A DNA stretch of 54,878 nt from assembly GCA_946554445.1 (NCBI GenBank), contig CAMNSD010000029.1, positions 1 to 54,878 on the forward strand, given 5' to 3'. Of the stretch, positions 41,934 to 51,373 are shown piece by piece. The position numbers were made by a program, and so were the translations under genes. Source of the stretch: an uncultured Lachnospiraceae bacterium. Its GTDB lineage: Bacteria; Bacillota; Clostridia; Lachnospirales; Lachnospiraceae. Below the pieces are notes generated by a model. It worked only from the letters and a program-made list of their open reading frames with translations, ran no database searches and had not been told where the DNA came from. Numbering within the stretch: the first letter of the stretch is position 1; every line of letters begins with the position of its first letter.

Positions 41934-43955
41934 TTACATCCCCTCTTTGATCACACCCTGATCACGCATCACTTTTTCAATCGCTGTCCCGCTGATAAAG
42001 TGCAGCAACAGTTTCTTCATCGGATTCAAAGGCCCTAAGTTAATCTCCAGCGGAGACTTGCCGTCCATCAGCTTCACGCTGCTGGAGAGCAATTCCCTGA
42101 TATCGTAAACGCTGCCCCACACTTCCGGCACACCACGGTCTACACCCAACAGTCCATACACTGCTTCCATAGCCGTCCTAACCGAATACTCGGTGGTAAA
42201 GACAGTATCCCTCGGTGTCTGGGCAAACTGTCCCAGGAAAGCGAAGTTCACACAGCCATCGGGAATCACATCCGGACGGTCACCCGCCGTTCTCGGCATA
42301 AAGAAGGCTGTAATATAAGGCATCATGGTAGGTACGCAGACAGCGCTGTGCTCTGCCAGCTCCTCAATCTGTTCTTCCGGTACACCCAAATGATAAAGCC
42401 ATTCTTCGGTGATTTCCTTACCAGTACACTCTTTCATGGGCTTTTTCACATAGTCGCCCGGTACATCCGTAAAGAGACCGTACACCCATACGCAGACCTG
42501 ATCTTTATCCTGATCCTTGAACTGTCCCTGTCTGTTGATGGTCCAGCTGAGCAGCCATGCAGAATCCTGACAACTCACAATACCGCCCGTGACCACCTTA
42601 CCGCTCTTAGGATCACGTTTGCAGATGTTCTTGATATAAGGAATGATCTTATCATCCAGCGTAGTGACCGTAGCAGATTCCCAATTGGTCTTAGCCACAT
42701 CGGAGCAGAATTTCTCCGGCCGGCCGAAGGATGGATCCTGCTTGGCGATATTTTTCCAGAGGCTCCAGCAGCCGCTGGTCCGCACTTCCGCATCGCCATT
42801 TGGCGCGTGATTCTGATCGCCATAGATGGTGCCTTCCGTACAACTTCCGTTGGTCACAAACACCAAATCATTTTCGGTTAACATAATACCCTTTTCCACA
42901 CCTTTGACCTTGCACTCAATGGCCTTGGCAATCTTCTTATCTCCCTCAAACCCGAAGATAACATTGGTCACTTCCGTATTAAACTGGAAATCCACCCCCG
43001 CTTCCTCCAGGTACTTCTGCATAGGCAGGATCAAGGAATCATACTGGTTATACTTGGTAAACTTGAGGGCGCTGAAATCCGGCAAACCTGCGATATGATG
43101 GATGAACCGCTGGAAGTAAAGTTTCATTTCCAGGGCGCTGTGCCAGTTCTCGAAAGCAAACATGGTTCTCCAATATAGCCAGAAAGTGGAATCAAACACT
43201 TCCTCGTCAAACACATCCTCAATAGTCTTATCATAGAGATCCTCATCCTTTGTCATAAAGAGTTTCATAATCTCCATACAGCCTTTCTGGCTTAAGTTAA
43301 ACCTGCCATCCGTATGGGCATCCTCTCCACGATTCTTAGTCGCCCGGCAAAGGGAGTAGTTGGGATCTTCCTTGTTCAGCCAATAGTATTCATCCAGCAC
43401 CGATACCCCCGGCGTCTCTATGGAAGGAATACTGCGGAACAGATCCCACAGGCACTCGAAATGGTTCTCCATCTCTCTGCCGCCGCGCATCACATATCCC
43501 CTGGTAGCATCATAGATACCGTCGCAGGCGCCGCCTGCAATGTCCATGGACTCTAAGATATGAATGTGGCTGCCGGGCATCTGTCCGTCGCGAACTAAGA
43601 AACATGCCGCCGCCAGAGAAGCAAGACCGCTGCCTACGATATAAGCATTTTTTTCATCCACGCCTTCCGGTTTTCTAGGTCTTGCAAAAGCTTCATAATT
43701 ACCGTTGGTATAATAGATGCCCTTGCTGTTTTTATCAAATCTGCCAAGTTCTGTATTCCGGTAATCTAAATCCATATAGGACGTCTTTTTTCCGTGATTC
43801 CTGCCGGTGCTCTGCATTTTCTCCTTAAGATTTCCGCCTATGTCCTGCCCTTTCTCTCCACTTGCCTGCTTATGATTCTTCGCCGCCAACGCTACGCCCG
43901 CGCCTGCCGCTGCCACTGCTGCTACTCCGAGTCCGATACTTTTTTTGTCTGCCAT
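41934..43955 (-). CDS. ohyA: Oleate hydratase with an N-terminal hydrophobic extension
   Basis: This flavoenzyme of about 673 residues adds water to oleic and related unsaturated fatty acids. The FAD-binding motif is AYIVGSGLASLAAACFLVRD (near residue 110). HILESMDIAGGACDGIYDAT and GYVMRGGREMENHFECLWDL are diagnostic of the MCRA/OhyA family. The first 30 residues (GLGVAAVAAAGAGVALAAK) form a small-residue hydrophobic stretch followed by a charged linker, absent from typical 590-650-residue enzymes; it may anchor the protein to the membrane. The start at 43955 has AAAGGTGG nine bases upstream. A TetR gene lies just upstream on the same strand. Confidence 0.95.
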   Translation of the reverse strand: MADKKSIGLGVAAVAAAGAGVALAAKNHKQASGEKGQDIGGNLKEKMQSTGRNHGKKTSYMDLDYRNTELGRFDKNSKGIYYTNGNYEAFARPRKPEGVDEKNAYIVGSGLASLAAACFLVRDGQMPGSHIHILESMDIAGGACDGIYDATRGYVMRGGREMENHFECLWDLFRSIPSIETPGVSVLDEYYWLNKEDPNYSLCRATKNRGEDAHTDGRFNLSQKGCMEIMKLFMTKDEDLYDKTIEDVFDEEVFDSTFWLYWRTMFAFENWHSALEMKLYFQRFIHHIAGLPDFSALKFTKYNQYDSLILPMQKYLEEAGVDFQFNTEVTNVIFGFEGDKKIAKAIECKVKGVEKGIMLTENDLVFVTNGSCTEGTIYGDQNHAPNGDAEVRTSGCWSLWKNIAKQDPSFGRPEKFCSDVAKTNWESATVTTLDDKIIPYIKNICKRDPKSGKVVTGGIVSCQDSAWLLSWTINRQGQFKDQDKDQVCVWVYGLFTDVPGDYVKKPMKECTGKEITEEWLYHLGVPEEQIEELAEHSAVCVPTMMPYITAFFMPRTAGDRPDVIPDGCVNFAFLGQFAQTPRDTVFTTEYSVRTAMEAVYGLLGVDRGVPEVWGSVYDIRELLSSSVKLMDGKSPLEINLGPLNPMKKLLLHFISGTAIEKVMRDQGVIKEGM

Positions 43956-44072
43956 AATAAGTTCCACCTTTCCTGATACCGACTGCAGATTATCTCCTTC
44001 ACGAAAATTCCGCCGCCGTCTGTTTTCTTGACTTGTTATGGCTATCATAAACACTTTTTCTGCTGATTCCAA

Positions 44073-44126
44073 TTTACAAAAAAGGCAGAATGATAAACAT
44101 TTTATCACGCTGCCTTTTTTGTAAAG
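44073..44126 (-). terminator. Long hairpin between the TetR gene and ohyA
   Basis: The arms TTTACAAAAAAGGCAG (44073-44088) and CTGCCTTTTTTGTAAA (44110-44125) are exact complements. TGATAAA/TTTATCA pair inside. The T run on the minus strand makes it the TetR terminator; its symmetry would also allow termination from the other side or protein binding. Confidence 0.7.
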
Positions 44127-44154
44127 TTTTCAAACCAATTTCCCTTAAAAAAGC

Positions 44155-44718
44155 CTAGTTTTCCTCAAAATTATGGATTGACTGAGCAATATTGCCATGC
44201 AGCATGACGCTCATTTTCTCCACAATCTCCTCATAATCCTGTTTCATGCCGCGTCCGATCCAGTCCAGCATGATGCCCACAAATCCATACTTATAAAACT
44301 CTGCAATAAAAGCTTTGTTCTCCTGCGCCAGGGGACGGCCCGCGCATTTTTCCTCCACCACATCCGCCAGCAGGCTGTAAGTGAGTTTGTATAGATAGCT
44401 TTCAATCTTTTCCCGGCTGATACTGCGATATACATTCTGGATAAAAGCCTTATTCTCCATGACAGCCTCAAAAATCTGGCACATGCCTTCCTGCCAAGTA
44501 TCGTATGTCTTCTTACCCTGTAATGCTTTCGTGCCATCCTCCACGCAGATCCATTCCACCAGATCATAAATATCCCTAAAATGATAATAAAAGGCCATCC
44601 GGCTGATCCCACAGTCCGCCGTGAGATCATTGATTGTAATCTTATCCAGCGTCTTTGTCACAAGAAGTTTCTTAAGTGATGCTTCCAGCGCCAATTTCGT
44701 GCTGTTTGTATTGCTCAT
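44155..44718 (-). CDS. TetR-family transcriptional regulator
   Basis: This 187-residue repressor has an N-terminal helix-turn-helix (LEASLKKLLVTKTLDKITIN, LTADCGISRMAFYYHFRDIY). A helical ligand-binding half follows, with AFIQNVYRSISREKIESYLY. The AFYYHF motif is shared with the DhaS-like TetR subgroup. The start at 44718 has GGGAGGCAGGGT upstream. It precedes the oleate hydratase gene on the same strand, separated by the long hairpin, so a role in the response to unsaturated fatty acids is plausible but not shown. Confidence 0.87.
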   Translation of the reverse strand: MSNTNSTKLALEASLKKLLVTKTLDKITINDLTADCGISRMAFYYHFRDIYDLVEWICVEDGTKALQGKKTYDTWQEGMCQIFEAVMENKAFIQNVYRSISREKIESYLYKLTYSLLADVVEEKCAGRPLAQENKAFIAEFYKYGFVGIMLDWIGRGMKQDYEEIVEKMSVMLHGNIAQSIHNFEEN

Positions 44719-44781
44719 ACCCTGCCTCCCTATCATAAAATTCTTGTACTGCAATAGACATGCATCCTTTTTCCAACAAAC

Positions 44782-46137
44782 TTAAATCAAACCTTGTATC
44801 AACAGAATAAGTATCAATACCGGCAGTACCACTTGAAAATAGGGCTTCAGCCATCTCTTTAACTGAATGCCTTCGCCCGCGTTAGCCTCCTCAAAGTACT
44901 TGTCAAAGCCCCAACCCCAGCGGGTAACACAAAACAGCAGATACACCAAGGAACCAATCGGCAAAAGCAGATTACTGACTAAGAAGTCCTCACTGTCAAG
45001 CACATCCCTTCCCCCTATGATATGTACTGCACTCCACAGGTTATATCCCAGCACGCAGGGCAGGCTTGCCACAGCAATAAAGATACAGTTGAAAAGCGCC
45101 GCCTTCTTCCGTTTCCAACCAAAGGTATCCATGCAGAAAGAAAGCAGATTCTCAAACACTGCCAGCACCGTGGAAAAGCTGGCAAAGGTCATAAACAGGA
45201 AGAACAATGTCCCCCATAGACGCCCGCCGGACATATTAACGAACACATTGGGCAGCGTCACAAAGATAAGGGACGGCCCCGCATCAGGCTTCACTCCGAA
45301 AGAAAAGCAGGCCGGGAAAATGATCAGCCCCGACATAAACGCCACGAAAGTATCCAGCCCGCAGATTCGCACCGCCTCACCCGCCAGCGTATTATCCTTA
45401 TTCATATAACTGCCGAAAATCTCCATCGCTCCCACGCCAAGACTCAACGTGAAAAAAGCCTGGTTCATCGCTTCCGAGATTACAGTGCCAAGTCCCCGTT
45501 CGACCACATTCGCCACACTGGGCATCAGATAAAAGGACAGCCCTTCTCCCGCTCCCGGCAGCATCAGACTGTGAACACCCAGCACTATGATCAAAAGCAG
45601 AAGCGCTGCCATCATATACTTGCTGATCCGCTCCAGCCCCTTTTGCAAACCAAAACTACACACCAGAAATCCCAGCACCACCACAGCGAGCATCCATCCT
45701 CCCATCTCTAATGGAGAAGCCAAAAGCGAGGAAAACACACCGCCCACCGAATCCACATCCATACCTGCCCGAAAAGTACCTGTAAGGAATTTAAAGAAAT
45801 ATCCCACCATCCAGCCTGAAACGGTTGTGTAGTACATCATCAGAAGACAACAGCCAATCATACAGAACCATCCGTGGATATGCCATTTACTGCCCGGTTT
45901 CTCCAATGCCTTATAGGCAAGCACCGCACTCTTTCTGCTGGCCCGTCCCACGGCAAACTCCATGGTCAAAACCGGCACCCCCATACAGAGTAAAAATAGC
46001 AGGTAGAATAACACAAAAAAACCGCCGCCATTCTCTCCCACCACATAGGGGAACCTCCACACATTGCCTATGCCGATCGCGCAGCCGGCGCTCACCAGTA
46101 AAAATCCCAGACGGGACTGAAAAGTTTCTCGTTTCAT
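44782..46137 (-). CDS. NSS/SNF-family sodium-dependent transporter
   Basis: This 451-residue protein has about eleven to twelve membrane segments. The substrate/sodium site of the LeuT family is at the N-terminus: LVSAGCAIGIGNVWRFPYVV, then GENGGGFFVLFYLLFLL. Later segments carry SEAMNQAFFTLSLGVGAMEI and TFASFSTVLAVFENLLSF. Bacterial members take up amino acids such as tryptophan, tyrosine or leucine with sodium. The gene stands alone, upstream of and in the same direction as the TetR gene, and is divergent from an MCP gene across about 490 bases. Confidence 0.93.
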   Translation of the reverse strand: MKRETFQSRLGFLLVSAGCAIGIGNVWRFPYVVGENGGGFFVLFYLLFLLCMGVPVLTMEFAVGRASRKSAVLAYKALEKPGSKWHIHGWFCMIGCCLLMMYYTTVSGWMVGYFFKFLTGTFRAGMDVDSVGGVFSSLLASPLEMGGWMLAVVVLGFLVCSFGLQKGLERISKYMMAALLLLIIVLGVHSLMLPGAGEGLSFYLMPSVANVVERGLGTVISEAMNQAFFTLSLGVGAMEIFGSYMNKDNTLAGEAVRICGLDTFVAFMSGLIIFPACFSFGVKPDAGPSLIFVTLPNVFVNMSGGRLWGTLFFLFMTFASFSTVLAVFENLLSFCMDTFGWKRKKAALFNCIFIAVASLPCVLGYNLWSAVHIIGGRDVLDSEDFLVSNLLLPIGSLVYLLFCVTRWGWGFDKYFEEANAGEGIQLKRWLKPYFQVVLPVLILILLIQGLI

Positions 46138-46361
46138 AATCGTTCTCTTCTCCTGTCGTTTTGTTATCTAAACCTTCAATTCCTTCAATTTCCATAATTC
46201 TTTATATGGCTACTTTATCCTATCGTTCATTCCTTGTCAAGCCTAATCCCTTTTTCTAATTATATTTAATTACGTTAATTATGTATCTGTTTTTTATGTT
46301 ATTTTTGCATGTCGTAACGGATAAAGGCTAGATAAAATTACCTTTTTATTTCGCAAAAGTA

Positions 46362-46389
46362 TTGTGTTTTCGATAAAAAGAAGTATAAT
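46362..46389 (+). promoter_or_regulatory. Distal promoter candidate for the MCP gene
   Basis: TTGTGT (46362-46367), a 16-base spacer and TATAAT (46384-46389) would give a leader of about 240 bases before the MCP start. The 46390-46570 leader holds no gene or recognised riboswitch. Confidence 0.45.
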
Positions 46390-46578
46390 AAAAAACAGCA
46401 GGTCAATAGTGGACATTGCTATTGCAAGTTATACTTGAAGTTTCGCTGTACATTAATATATCTCCAATCCCTGAATCATCTGAATATCTGCAAAAGTCTG
46501 TTGCTCAATATATGGTTCATTTCTTTGGAAATAATTTCCCAGCATACTGCAAGCTACGCAATACTTCTGTCTGTTGCC

Positions 46579-46607
46579 TTGACTATATTTTTTCATAGGT
46601 TTTATAT
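46579..46607 (+). promoter_or_regulatory. Proximal promoter candidate for the MCP gene
   Basis: TTGACT (46579-46584), a 17-base spacer and TTATAT (46602-46607) lie just upstream of the AAAGGGGGAGAG ribosome binding site and the ATG at 46634. Confidence 0.45.
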
Positions 46608-46633
46608 ATTTTTAAAGGGGGAGAGTTCCGATA

Positions 46634-48358
46634 ATGAGCAAAGAAAAAACCGCACAAAGCACAGAAAACAAAATAACGATCGAAAAGAAAATTACCAATT
46701 CCATTCTCAAGGTATCGGTCATCACAGCGGCAGCGGCCGTCTTAGGCGTAATTGCCTTAATCTTCATAACAGCGCGTTATTCCTATGCATTACAAAATTT
46801 TGGTTTTGCACAGGGCGATATCGGTAAGGCTATGTTTGAATTTGCCGACATCCGTTCGTCACTTCGTGCCACTATCGGCTACGATGATCAGTCAGCCATC
46901 GATCTGGTTGTGAAGCAGCATGAAGAATCTATCAATAAATTTAACGAATATTTTGCACAAGTTGAAAATACCGTGGTATCTGCAGAAGGACGTACCACCT
47001 ATGATGCCATCCAATCAGAACTGGACGCCTACTGGGAGTTGGATGCCAAAATCATGCAGCTTGGTGCGACAACAGACCGTGAACAGTGTGTGCAGGCACA
47101 GAATATGGCCATCAACGAGTTGGCCGGTGCTTACAGCAGCATCTATGATAAATTGGAAGAACTTCTGGATGTAAAAGTAGATCAAGGTCAGAGCCTTGCC
47201 ATCACATTGACAGTCATCCAATGGATTCTTGTGGCAGCCATCCTTTTCGTGATTGCTTCCGCCATGGTATTATCTACCAAGATTGGGAAAAAGATCTCCA
47301 AGAGTATCTCCGATCCGTTAAAGGAACTGGGTGAACGTCTTGAAACATTCGCTACTGGAGACCTGACTACACCGTTCCCGGTAATTGAGACAGGCGATGA
47401 AATAGAGGATATGGGAAAAGATGCCAGCTACATGGCAGATAATCTCGAGGCCATCATTACCGATATTGGCGAAATCCTGGGAGAAATGGCTAATGGAAAT
47501 TATACGGTAAGATCTAAGATTTCCGAGCGCTATACCGGCGACTTTAATAGAATGTATCAATCCATGCGCGGCTTAAGGGATCAGATGACAGAAACATTGT
47601 TGTCCATTGGTGAAGCTGCCAATCAGGTATCCGCTGGTTCCGAGGAACTGGCTACTGCATCCCAGTCACTTGCAGAAGGCGCTACAGACCAGGCCAATGC
47701 AGTGGCAGAACTTCATGCCGCCATCTCCGGTATCACTACCAATATGGAATCCGGTTCCGAGAGCGCAGAGGAAACCTATGACAAAGCACAGCACTACGCG
47801 GATGAAGCTGATGCCAGCCGTCAGCAGATGGACACCATGATGAACGCTATGGAACGAATCAACGAATCCTCCACCAAGATTGGGGATATCATTTCCGAAA
47901 TCGAATCCATTGCCGACCAGACCAACCTGCTCTCCTTAAACGCTTCCATCGAAGCTGCCCGTGCCGGCGAATCTGGACGTGGATTTGCAGTAGTGGCTAA
48001 TCAGATTAGAGAACTGGCAGACCAGAGTGCCAAGGCTGCCGTGGATACCAGAGACCTGATCGAGGCATCCATTCGTGAAGTCACCAAAGGAAATACTGTG
48101 GCAAGCCAGGCAGCAAGTTCGATTGAATCTGTTGTAGATGGCATCAAACAGATTGCTGACTTCTCCAGGAACCTGAAAGATATGATGGAAGAACAGTCCG
48201 AGGCAATGCGCCAGGCTGAGTTAGGTGTCAACCAGATTTCCAGTGTAGTGGAGAGCAATGCGGCGACTGCCGAAGAGGCTTCTGCAACCAGCGAAGAATT
48301 ATCTGCTCAGGCTACGATGTTAGATCAGCTTGTGAAACAGTTTGAATTGACCAAATAA
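46634..48358 (+). CDS. Methyl-accepting chemotaxis protein with four-helix-type sensor
   Basis: This 574-residue chemoreceptor has a first membrane segment near residues 27-50 ([20 protein letters not shown]). A sensor domain of about 135 helical residues lies outside ([20 protein letters not shown]), resembling the four-helix-bundle MCP sensors. A second membrane segment lies near 188-212, then a HAMP domain and a long coiled coil with [20 protein letters not shown] and [20 protein letters not shown]. The start at 46634 has a strong GGGGGAGAG. The C-terminus lacks a methylesterase-docking pentapeptide. Two promoter candidates lie upstream. Confidence 0.93.
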   Translation: MSKEKTAQSTENKITIEKKITNSILKVSVITAAAAVLGVIALIFITARYSYALQNFGFAQGDIGKAMFEFADIRSSLRATIGYDDQSAIDLVVKQHEESINKFNEYFAQVENTVVSAEGRTTYDAIQSELDAYWELDAKIMQLGATTDREQCVQAQNMAINELAGAYSSIYDKLEELLDVKVDQGQSLAITLTVIQWILVAAILFVIASAMVLSTKIGKKISKSISDPLKELGERLETFATGDLTTPFPVIETGDEIEDMGKDASYMADNLEAIITDIGEILGEMANGNYTVRSKISERYTGDFNRMYQSMRGLRDQMTETLLSIGEAANQVSAGSEELATASQSLAEGATDQANAVAELHAAISGITTNMESGSESAEETYDKAQHYADEADASRQQMDTMMNAMERINESSTKIGDIISEIESIADQTNLLSLNASIEAARAGESGRGFAVVANQIRELADQSAKAAVDTRDLIEASIREVTKGNTVASQAASSIESVVDGIKQIADFSRNLKDMMEEQSEAMRQAELGVNQISSVVESNAATAEEASATSEELSAQATMLDQLVKQFELTK

Positions 48359-48365
48359 TAAAAGT

Positions 48366-48413
48366 AATTTGCTTCGCAAATAACTTTACGAGTGCCGCTT
48401 TGCGGACTCGGAT
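48366..48413 (+). repeat. Double-hairpin intergenic repeat, plus orientation
   Basis: ATTTGC-TTC-GCAAAT (48367-48381) is followed by CGAGTGCCGC-TTT-GCGGACTCGGATA (to 48413). This is a single unit of the family that is tripled after glnA and reversed near ogt. Confidence 0.7.
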
Positions 48414-48427
48414 ATATTAGTAAATGA

Positions 48428-48462
48428 AAAAGAAGCGGATGATTTGACTATCCGCTTCTTTT
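48428..48462. terminator. Bidirectional terminator between the MCP and RlmD genes
   Basis: AAAAGAAGCGGAT (48428-48440) pairs with ATCCGCTTCTTTT (48450-48462) around a 9-base loop, with T runs on both strands. It serves the two convergent genes. Confidence 0.8.
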
Positions 48463-48492
48463 ATGTTCAAGGGATGATGGTTTTTATTGTGC

Positions 48493-49683
48493 CTATTTGC
48501 GTCTGGACAATAACACGCAGACTTCTATGTTGTCTGTAAAGGGAAACATATCTACCGGCGTTATCTCTTCCACCCGGTACAATCCCTTGTTCTCCCGCTT
48601 TTTATCGGTCAGGTACTGCAGATCCCTCGCCAGTGTCTCCGGATTGCAGGAAATATAGACTACCCTGGACGGCCGCAGACAAAATAGCGCGTCCATAAAC
48701 TCTTCCGTACTGCCGCTCCTGGGCGGATCCATAAAAACGATATCCACCTTCTCCTCAGCCTCTGCAAGTTGTCTCATAAATCTGCCGGCATCATTCTGAT
48801 AAAAGTCCGCGTTCTTCACTTGGTTAACTTTGGCGTTTGTAACCGCATCCCGTACCGCATCCCTGTTGAGTTCCACGCCGATGACCTTTCCTGCCTGCCC
48901 GGCAGCCGTCAGCGCTATGGTGCCAATACCGCAGTAGGCGTCCACCACAGTCTCTTTCCCAGTCAATCCTGCATATTCTACTGCTTTTTGATAAAGTATC
49001 TCCGTCTGCACCGCATTGACCTGATAAAAAGACTTGGGTGATATCTTAAACGTCCTGCCGCAAAGGACATCCTCTATATAGCCTTTTCCATAGATGACCT
49101 GCTCCTTATCTCCTAACACCATACTGGTGCGTCTGTTGTTGACATTGATGACAATGGTGGTTATCTCCGGATGAAGTTTACATAACTCAGAAACAAAATT
49201 CTTTTTAGAAGGAAAAACAGGAGATCCCAATACCAAGACGACCATGATCTGCCCTGTTGCATGTCCTACCCGCACGAGCACATGCCTAAGAAGCCCGTAC
49301 CCGGTATCCTCATCATAGGTCTTGATCTTAAAAGACTTCGCCAGGCTGCGGACAGACTGTATAATCTGATCCGCTTTCTCATCCTCTAACAGACACCCTT
49401 CCACCGGTATCACATGATGAGTCTTTTCCTGATATATCCCCGATACGATACCTCTGCCTTTCTGGAAATCAAAAACTGCATGTACTTTATTACGGTAATG
49501 CAGCGGCTGCTCCATGCCAATGATAGGTTTCACTTTGCCAAAACCCTTTAGCAGTCCTTCAACCCTTCTCTGCTTCTTTGTAAGCTGCTCCTCATAGGGC
49601 ACATCAATATACTGACAGCCGCCGCATTTCTTGGATACCTCACACCGGCTGGTTTTACGATTCTGCTTTTTATAGTCCTTCAT
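48493..49683 (-). CDS. rlmD: RlmD/RumA-type 23S rRNA (uracil-C5)-methyltransferase
   Basis: This 396-residue enzyme has an N-terminal Fe-S-type cysteine set (CEVSKKCGGCQYIDVPYEEQ plus a later C in the first 70 residues). The TrmA-family catalytic domain follows: DAYCGIGTIALTAAGQAGKV as the SAM loop, NADFYQNDAGRFM, MDPPRSG and the catalytic VVYISCNPETLARDLQYL. It methylates a uracil of 23S rRNA. The close relative RlmCD acts on two uracils in Gram-positive bacteria, so position specificity is open. The start at 49683 has AGGAG six bases upstream. The TRAM RNA-binding domain seems absent, as in some family members. Confidence 0.9.
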   Translation of the reverse strand: MKDYKKQNRKTSRCEVSKKCGGCQYIDVPYEEQLTKKQRRVEGLLKGFGKVKPIIGMEQPLHYRNKVHAVFDFQKGRGIVSGIYQEKTHHVIPVEGCLLEDEKADQIIQSVRSLAKSFKIKTYDEDTGYGLLRHVLVRVGHATGQIMVVLVLGSPVFPSKKNFVSELCKLHPEITTIVINVNNRRTSMVLGDKEQVIYGKGYIEDVLCGRTFKISPKSFYQVNAVQTEILYQKAVEYAGLTGKETVVDAYCGIGTIALTAAGQAGKVIGVELNRDAVRDAVTNAKVNQVKNADFYQNDAGRFMRQLAEAEEKVDIVFMDPPRSGSTEEFMDALFCLRPSRVVYISCNPETLARDLQYLTDKKRENKGLYRVEEITPVDMFPFTDNIEVCVLLSRRK

Positions 49684-49715
49684 GAATGCTCCTATCTCCG
49701 TATCTTCTATCGATA

Positions 49716-49744
49716 GCAAAAAACTCTGAGAAGTTTCCCAGAGT
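49716..49744 (-). terminator. Terminator of the small minus-strand gene at 49817
   Basis: On the minus strand ACTCTG and CAGAGT pair across a short loop and run into six T residues. It lies about 70 bases after the gene's stop. Confidence 0.6.
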
Positions 49745-49816
49745 CATTGTAACACATCAAATCCACTTAAGACAAATCATCCTTTTATTTTCGCCAAAAC
49801 CCATCTTGCCATATCT

Positions 49817-50092
49817 TTATGCTGAAGCAATCTGCACACTGTCAAGTCCCTCCACCAGGTTCCTGGCTAAACTGCTATCCGCCTCATTGATATGTATCGT
49901 AAATACATTTTTCCTGCCACCGGCATTTCCTAGGAAACGTTCCCACAACCGCTGTTCCTGCCATTCCACAAAAAAAGAAATGCGGTTAGACACGAAGAGT
50001 TTCTCTAACTGATCCTTGCTCTCTACATTATAGACTTTACAAAAGGATATTTCATGATTAAAAAACAATGCGTTCAAATTCAGCGCTGCCAT
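49817..50092 (-). CDS. Small hypothetical protein
   Basis: This protein of about 91 residues has no membrane segment. Its composition is mixed alpha/beta with aromatic and charged residues: AALNLNALFFNHEISFCKVY, RISFFVEWQEQRLWERFL and NVFTIHINEADSSLARNL. I do not recognise the family. The start at 50092 has GGGGGTGG seven bases upstream. It is transcribed alone, ends with its own terminator and is separated from the next minus-strand gene by about 150 bases of AT-rich sequence with no obvious gene. Confidence 0.55.
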   Translation of the reverse strand: MAALNLNALFFNHEISFCKVYNVESKDQLEKLFVSNRISFFVEWQEQRLWERFLGNAGGRKNVFTIHINEADSSLARNLVEGLDSVQIASA

Positions 50093-50241
50093 ATCGCCAC
50101 CCCCAAACAACTAGCCTTCCTTTTCTGTAATAGCTTTATGTCAACTTATTTTTCTCATTATATCCCATATAATGTGCTTATTGCAAGATTTTTCTACATT
50201 TTCCACAATATAACCAAATATTTATGTAAATCTTGTGAAAA

Positions 50242-50547
50242 TTACATAACTTCCGTCCATGCCCGGTTTTGACTCTCCAACCAATATTCCTTTCTCGTCT
50301 CATACTGTTCATTCAGCCAATCCGCCGCCTGTTCCACGCCTTCTTTCGTCAACGGCACCTCTGTGGATGTCTTTTGCTCCTCCGGTGTGCGCGCATAACC
50401 CAACGGTTCCGGCCAGACTGTCACCCGGATTACGTCCTCTTCCCCGCTTTTTACCTTCTTGAGAAGATAACGCATCCCTTCCATACTGCCGGAATATTCT
50501 TCCTTTTTAATATAGTTGAGCGGATGAAAATTTTCTTTGTTTATCAT
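50242..50547 (-). CDS. Small hypothetical protein
   Basis: This 101-residue protein begins with NKENFHPLNYIKKEEYSGSM. It continues as a charged region (LLKKVKSGEEDVIRVTVWPE, then PLGYARTPEEQKTSTEVPLT) and ends in a helical LNEQYETRKEYWLESQNRAW. No cysteines, membrane segment or known domain are visible. AGAGG lies seven bases before the start. It is a single gene. The 50548-50794 gap upstream shows no gene. Confidence 0.55.
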   Translation of the reverse strand: MINKENFHPLNYIKKEEYSGSMEGMRYLLKKVKSGEEDVIRVTVWPEPLGYARTPEEQKTSTEVPLTKEGVEQAADWLNEQYETRKEYWLESQNRAWTEVM

Positions 50548-50794
50548 ATTGCGGCCTCTACTTTCCTAAAGTTTCTCACCACACCTATTATAGCGCATTT
50601 ACGGTTCAGAAGCAAAAATCATACACCTCTGCATTTCTTTTACAGAATATGTTTCCAATTACAGAGAAATATCTTGACCATATACATACCCGTAATAGCA
50701 ACCCTGTACTCATAAAATATTCCATACAAACCTTGAACGTCTAATGTTGGAAGAAGCCACACCTACTGAATAACTACAGGCAAGCCCCGTATCT

Positions 50795-51298
50795 TCATCC
50801 CCCCGCAACCTCGCACACGATTCGCGCGACGCCCTCGCTGTGGTACGTCTCCGGCTCATAGGCAACAATCTGGAGCGTGATTTTCTCCCCGGGGGCAAGC
50901 CCGCGTTCGCATTCCACTTCCGCCAGATACTCTCCGGGATATAAAATACCCGTCTGCGCAATCTTTCTATTCTCCTGATATACGCGCACCAGAAACCAGA
51001 CGGTGCTTTCCGCCCCGTTTGCCACATTCAGGTGCAGTTTTCCGTCCCTGTAAGCAGGCACGGTGTCGAGCCCCACGATATACCCCTCTTTGACCGGGAG
51101 CAGCTGCCAGGAGTCCGCCCCGGCGGGAAGACCTTCCACGGCGGCAGTCTCGTGCTCCGGCGGAAGAAAGTCCCGGTACCCTCTGGTCAGGCGGATATAT
51201 CCGAATGCCGCCCCGATGCAGAGGATGAGGGCAAGGCTTGTGATGATCCCAATCTTTTTCTTTCTTCTTCCCGCTGTCACGCATTTTTTCCGTTTCAT
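50795..51298 (-). CDS. Membrane-anchored beta-sandwich protein of the surface locus
   Basis: This 167-residue protein has a basic start and one membrane segment (IGIITSLALILCIGAAFGYI), then an outside domain of about 120 residues. The domain looks like a beta sandwich: NVANGAESTVWFLVRVYQEN, RKIAQTGILYPGEYLAEVEC and RGLAPGEKITLQIVAYEPET. Its order of features matches the C-terminal outside domain of the 516-residue neighbour, so the two are probably paralogous partners. It is the last gene of a minus-strand unit of at least three. Function unknown; binding or assembly with the repeat surface protein is inferred. Confidence 0.65.
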   Translation of the reverse strand: MKRKKCVTAGRRKKKIGIITSLALILCIGAAFGYIRLTRGYRDFLPPEHETAAVEGLPAGADSWQLLPVKEGYIVGLDTVPAYRDGKLHLNVANGAESTVWFLVRVYQENRKIAQTGILYPGEYLAEVECERGLAPGEKITLQIVAYEPETYHSEGVARIVCEVAGG

Positions 51299-51373
51299 GT
51301 CTTTTCTCCATTTCCACGCTGTTTTTATCTCAGCTTGTCTGAGATTCGCATAACGATTTTCAATCGTTCACCC

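Noticed and set aside
50710..51027. Alternative minus-strand frame over the small anchored protein
   Set aside because: It is out of frame with the membrane-anchored beta-domain protein, Arg-rich and without a start signal.
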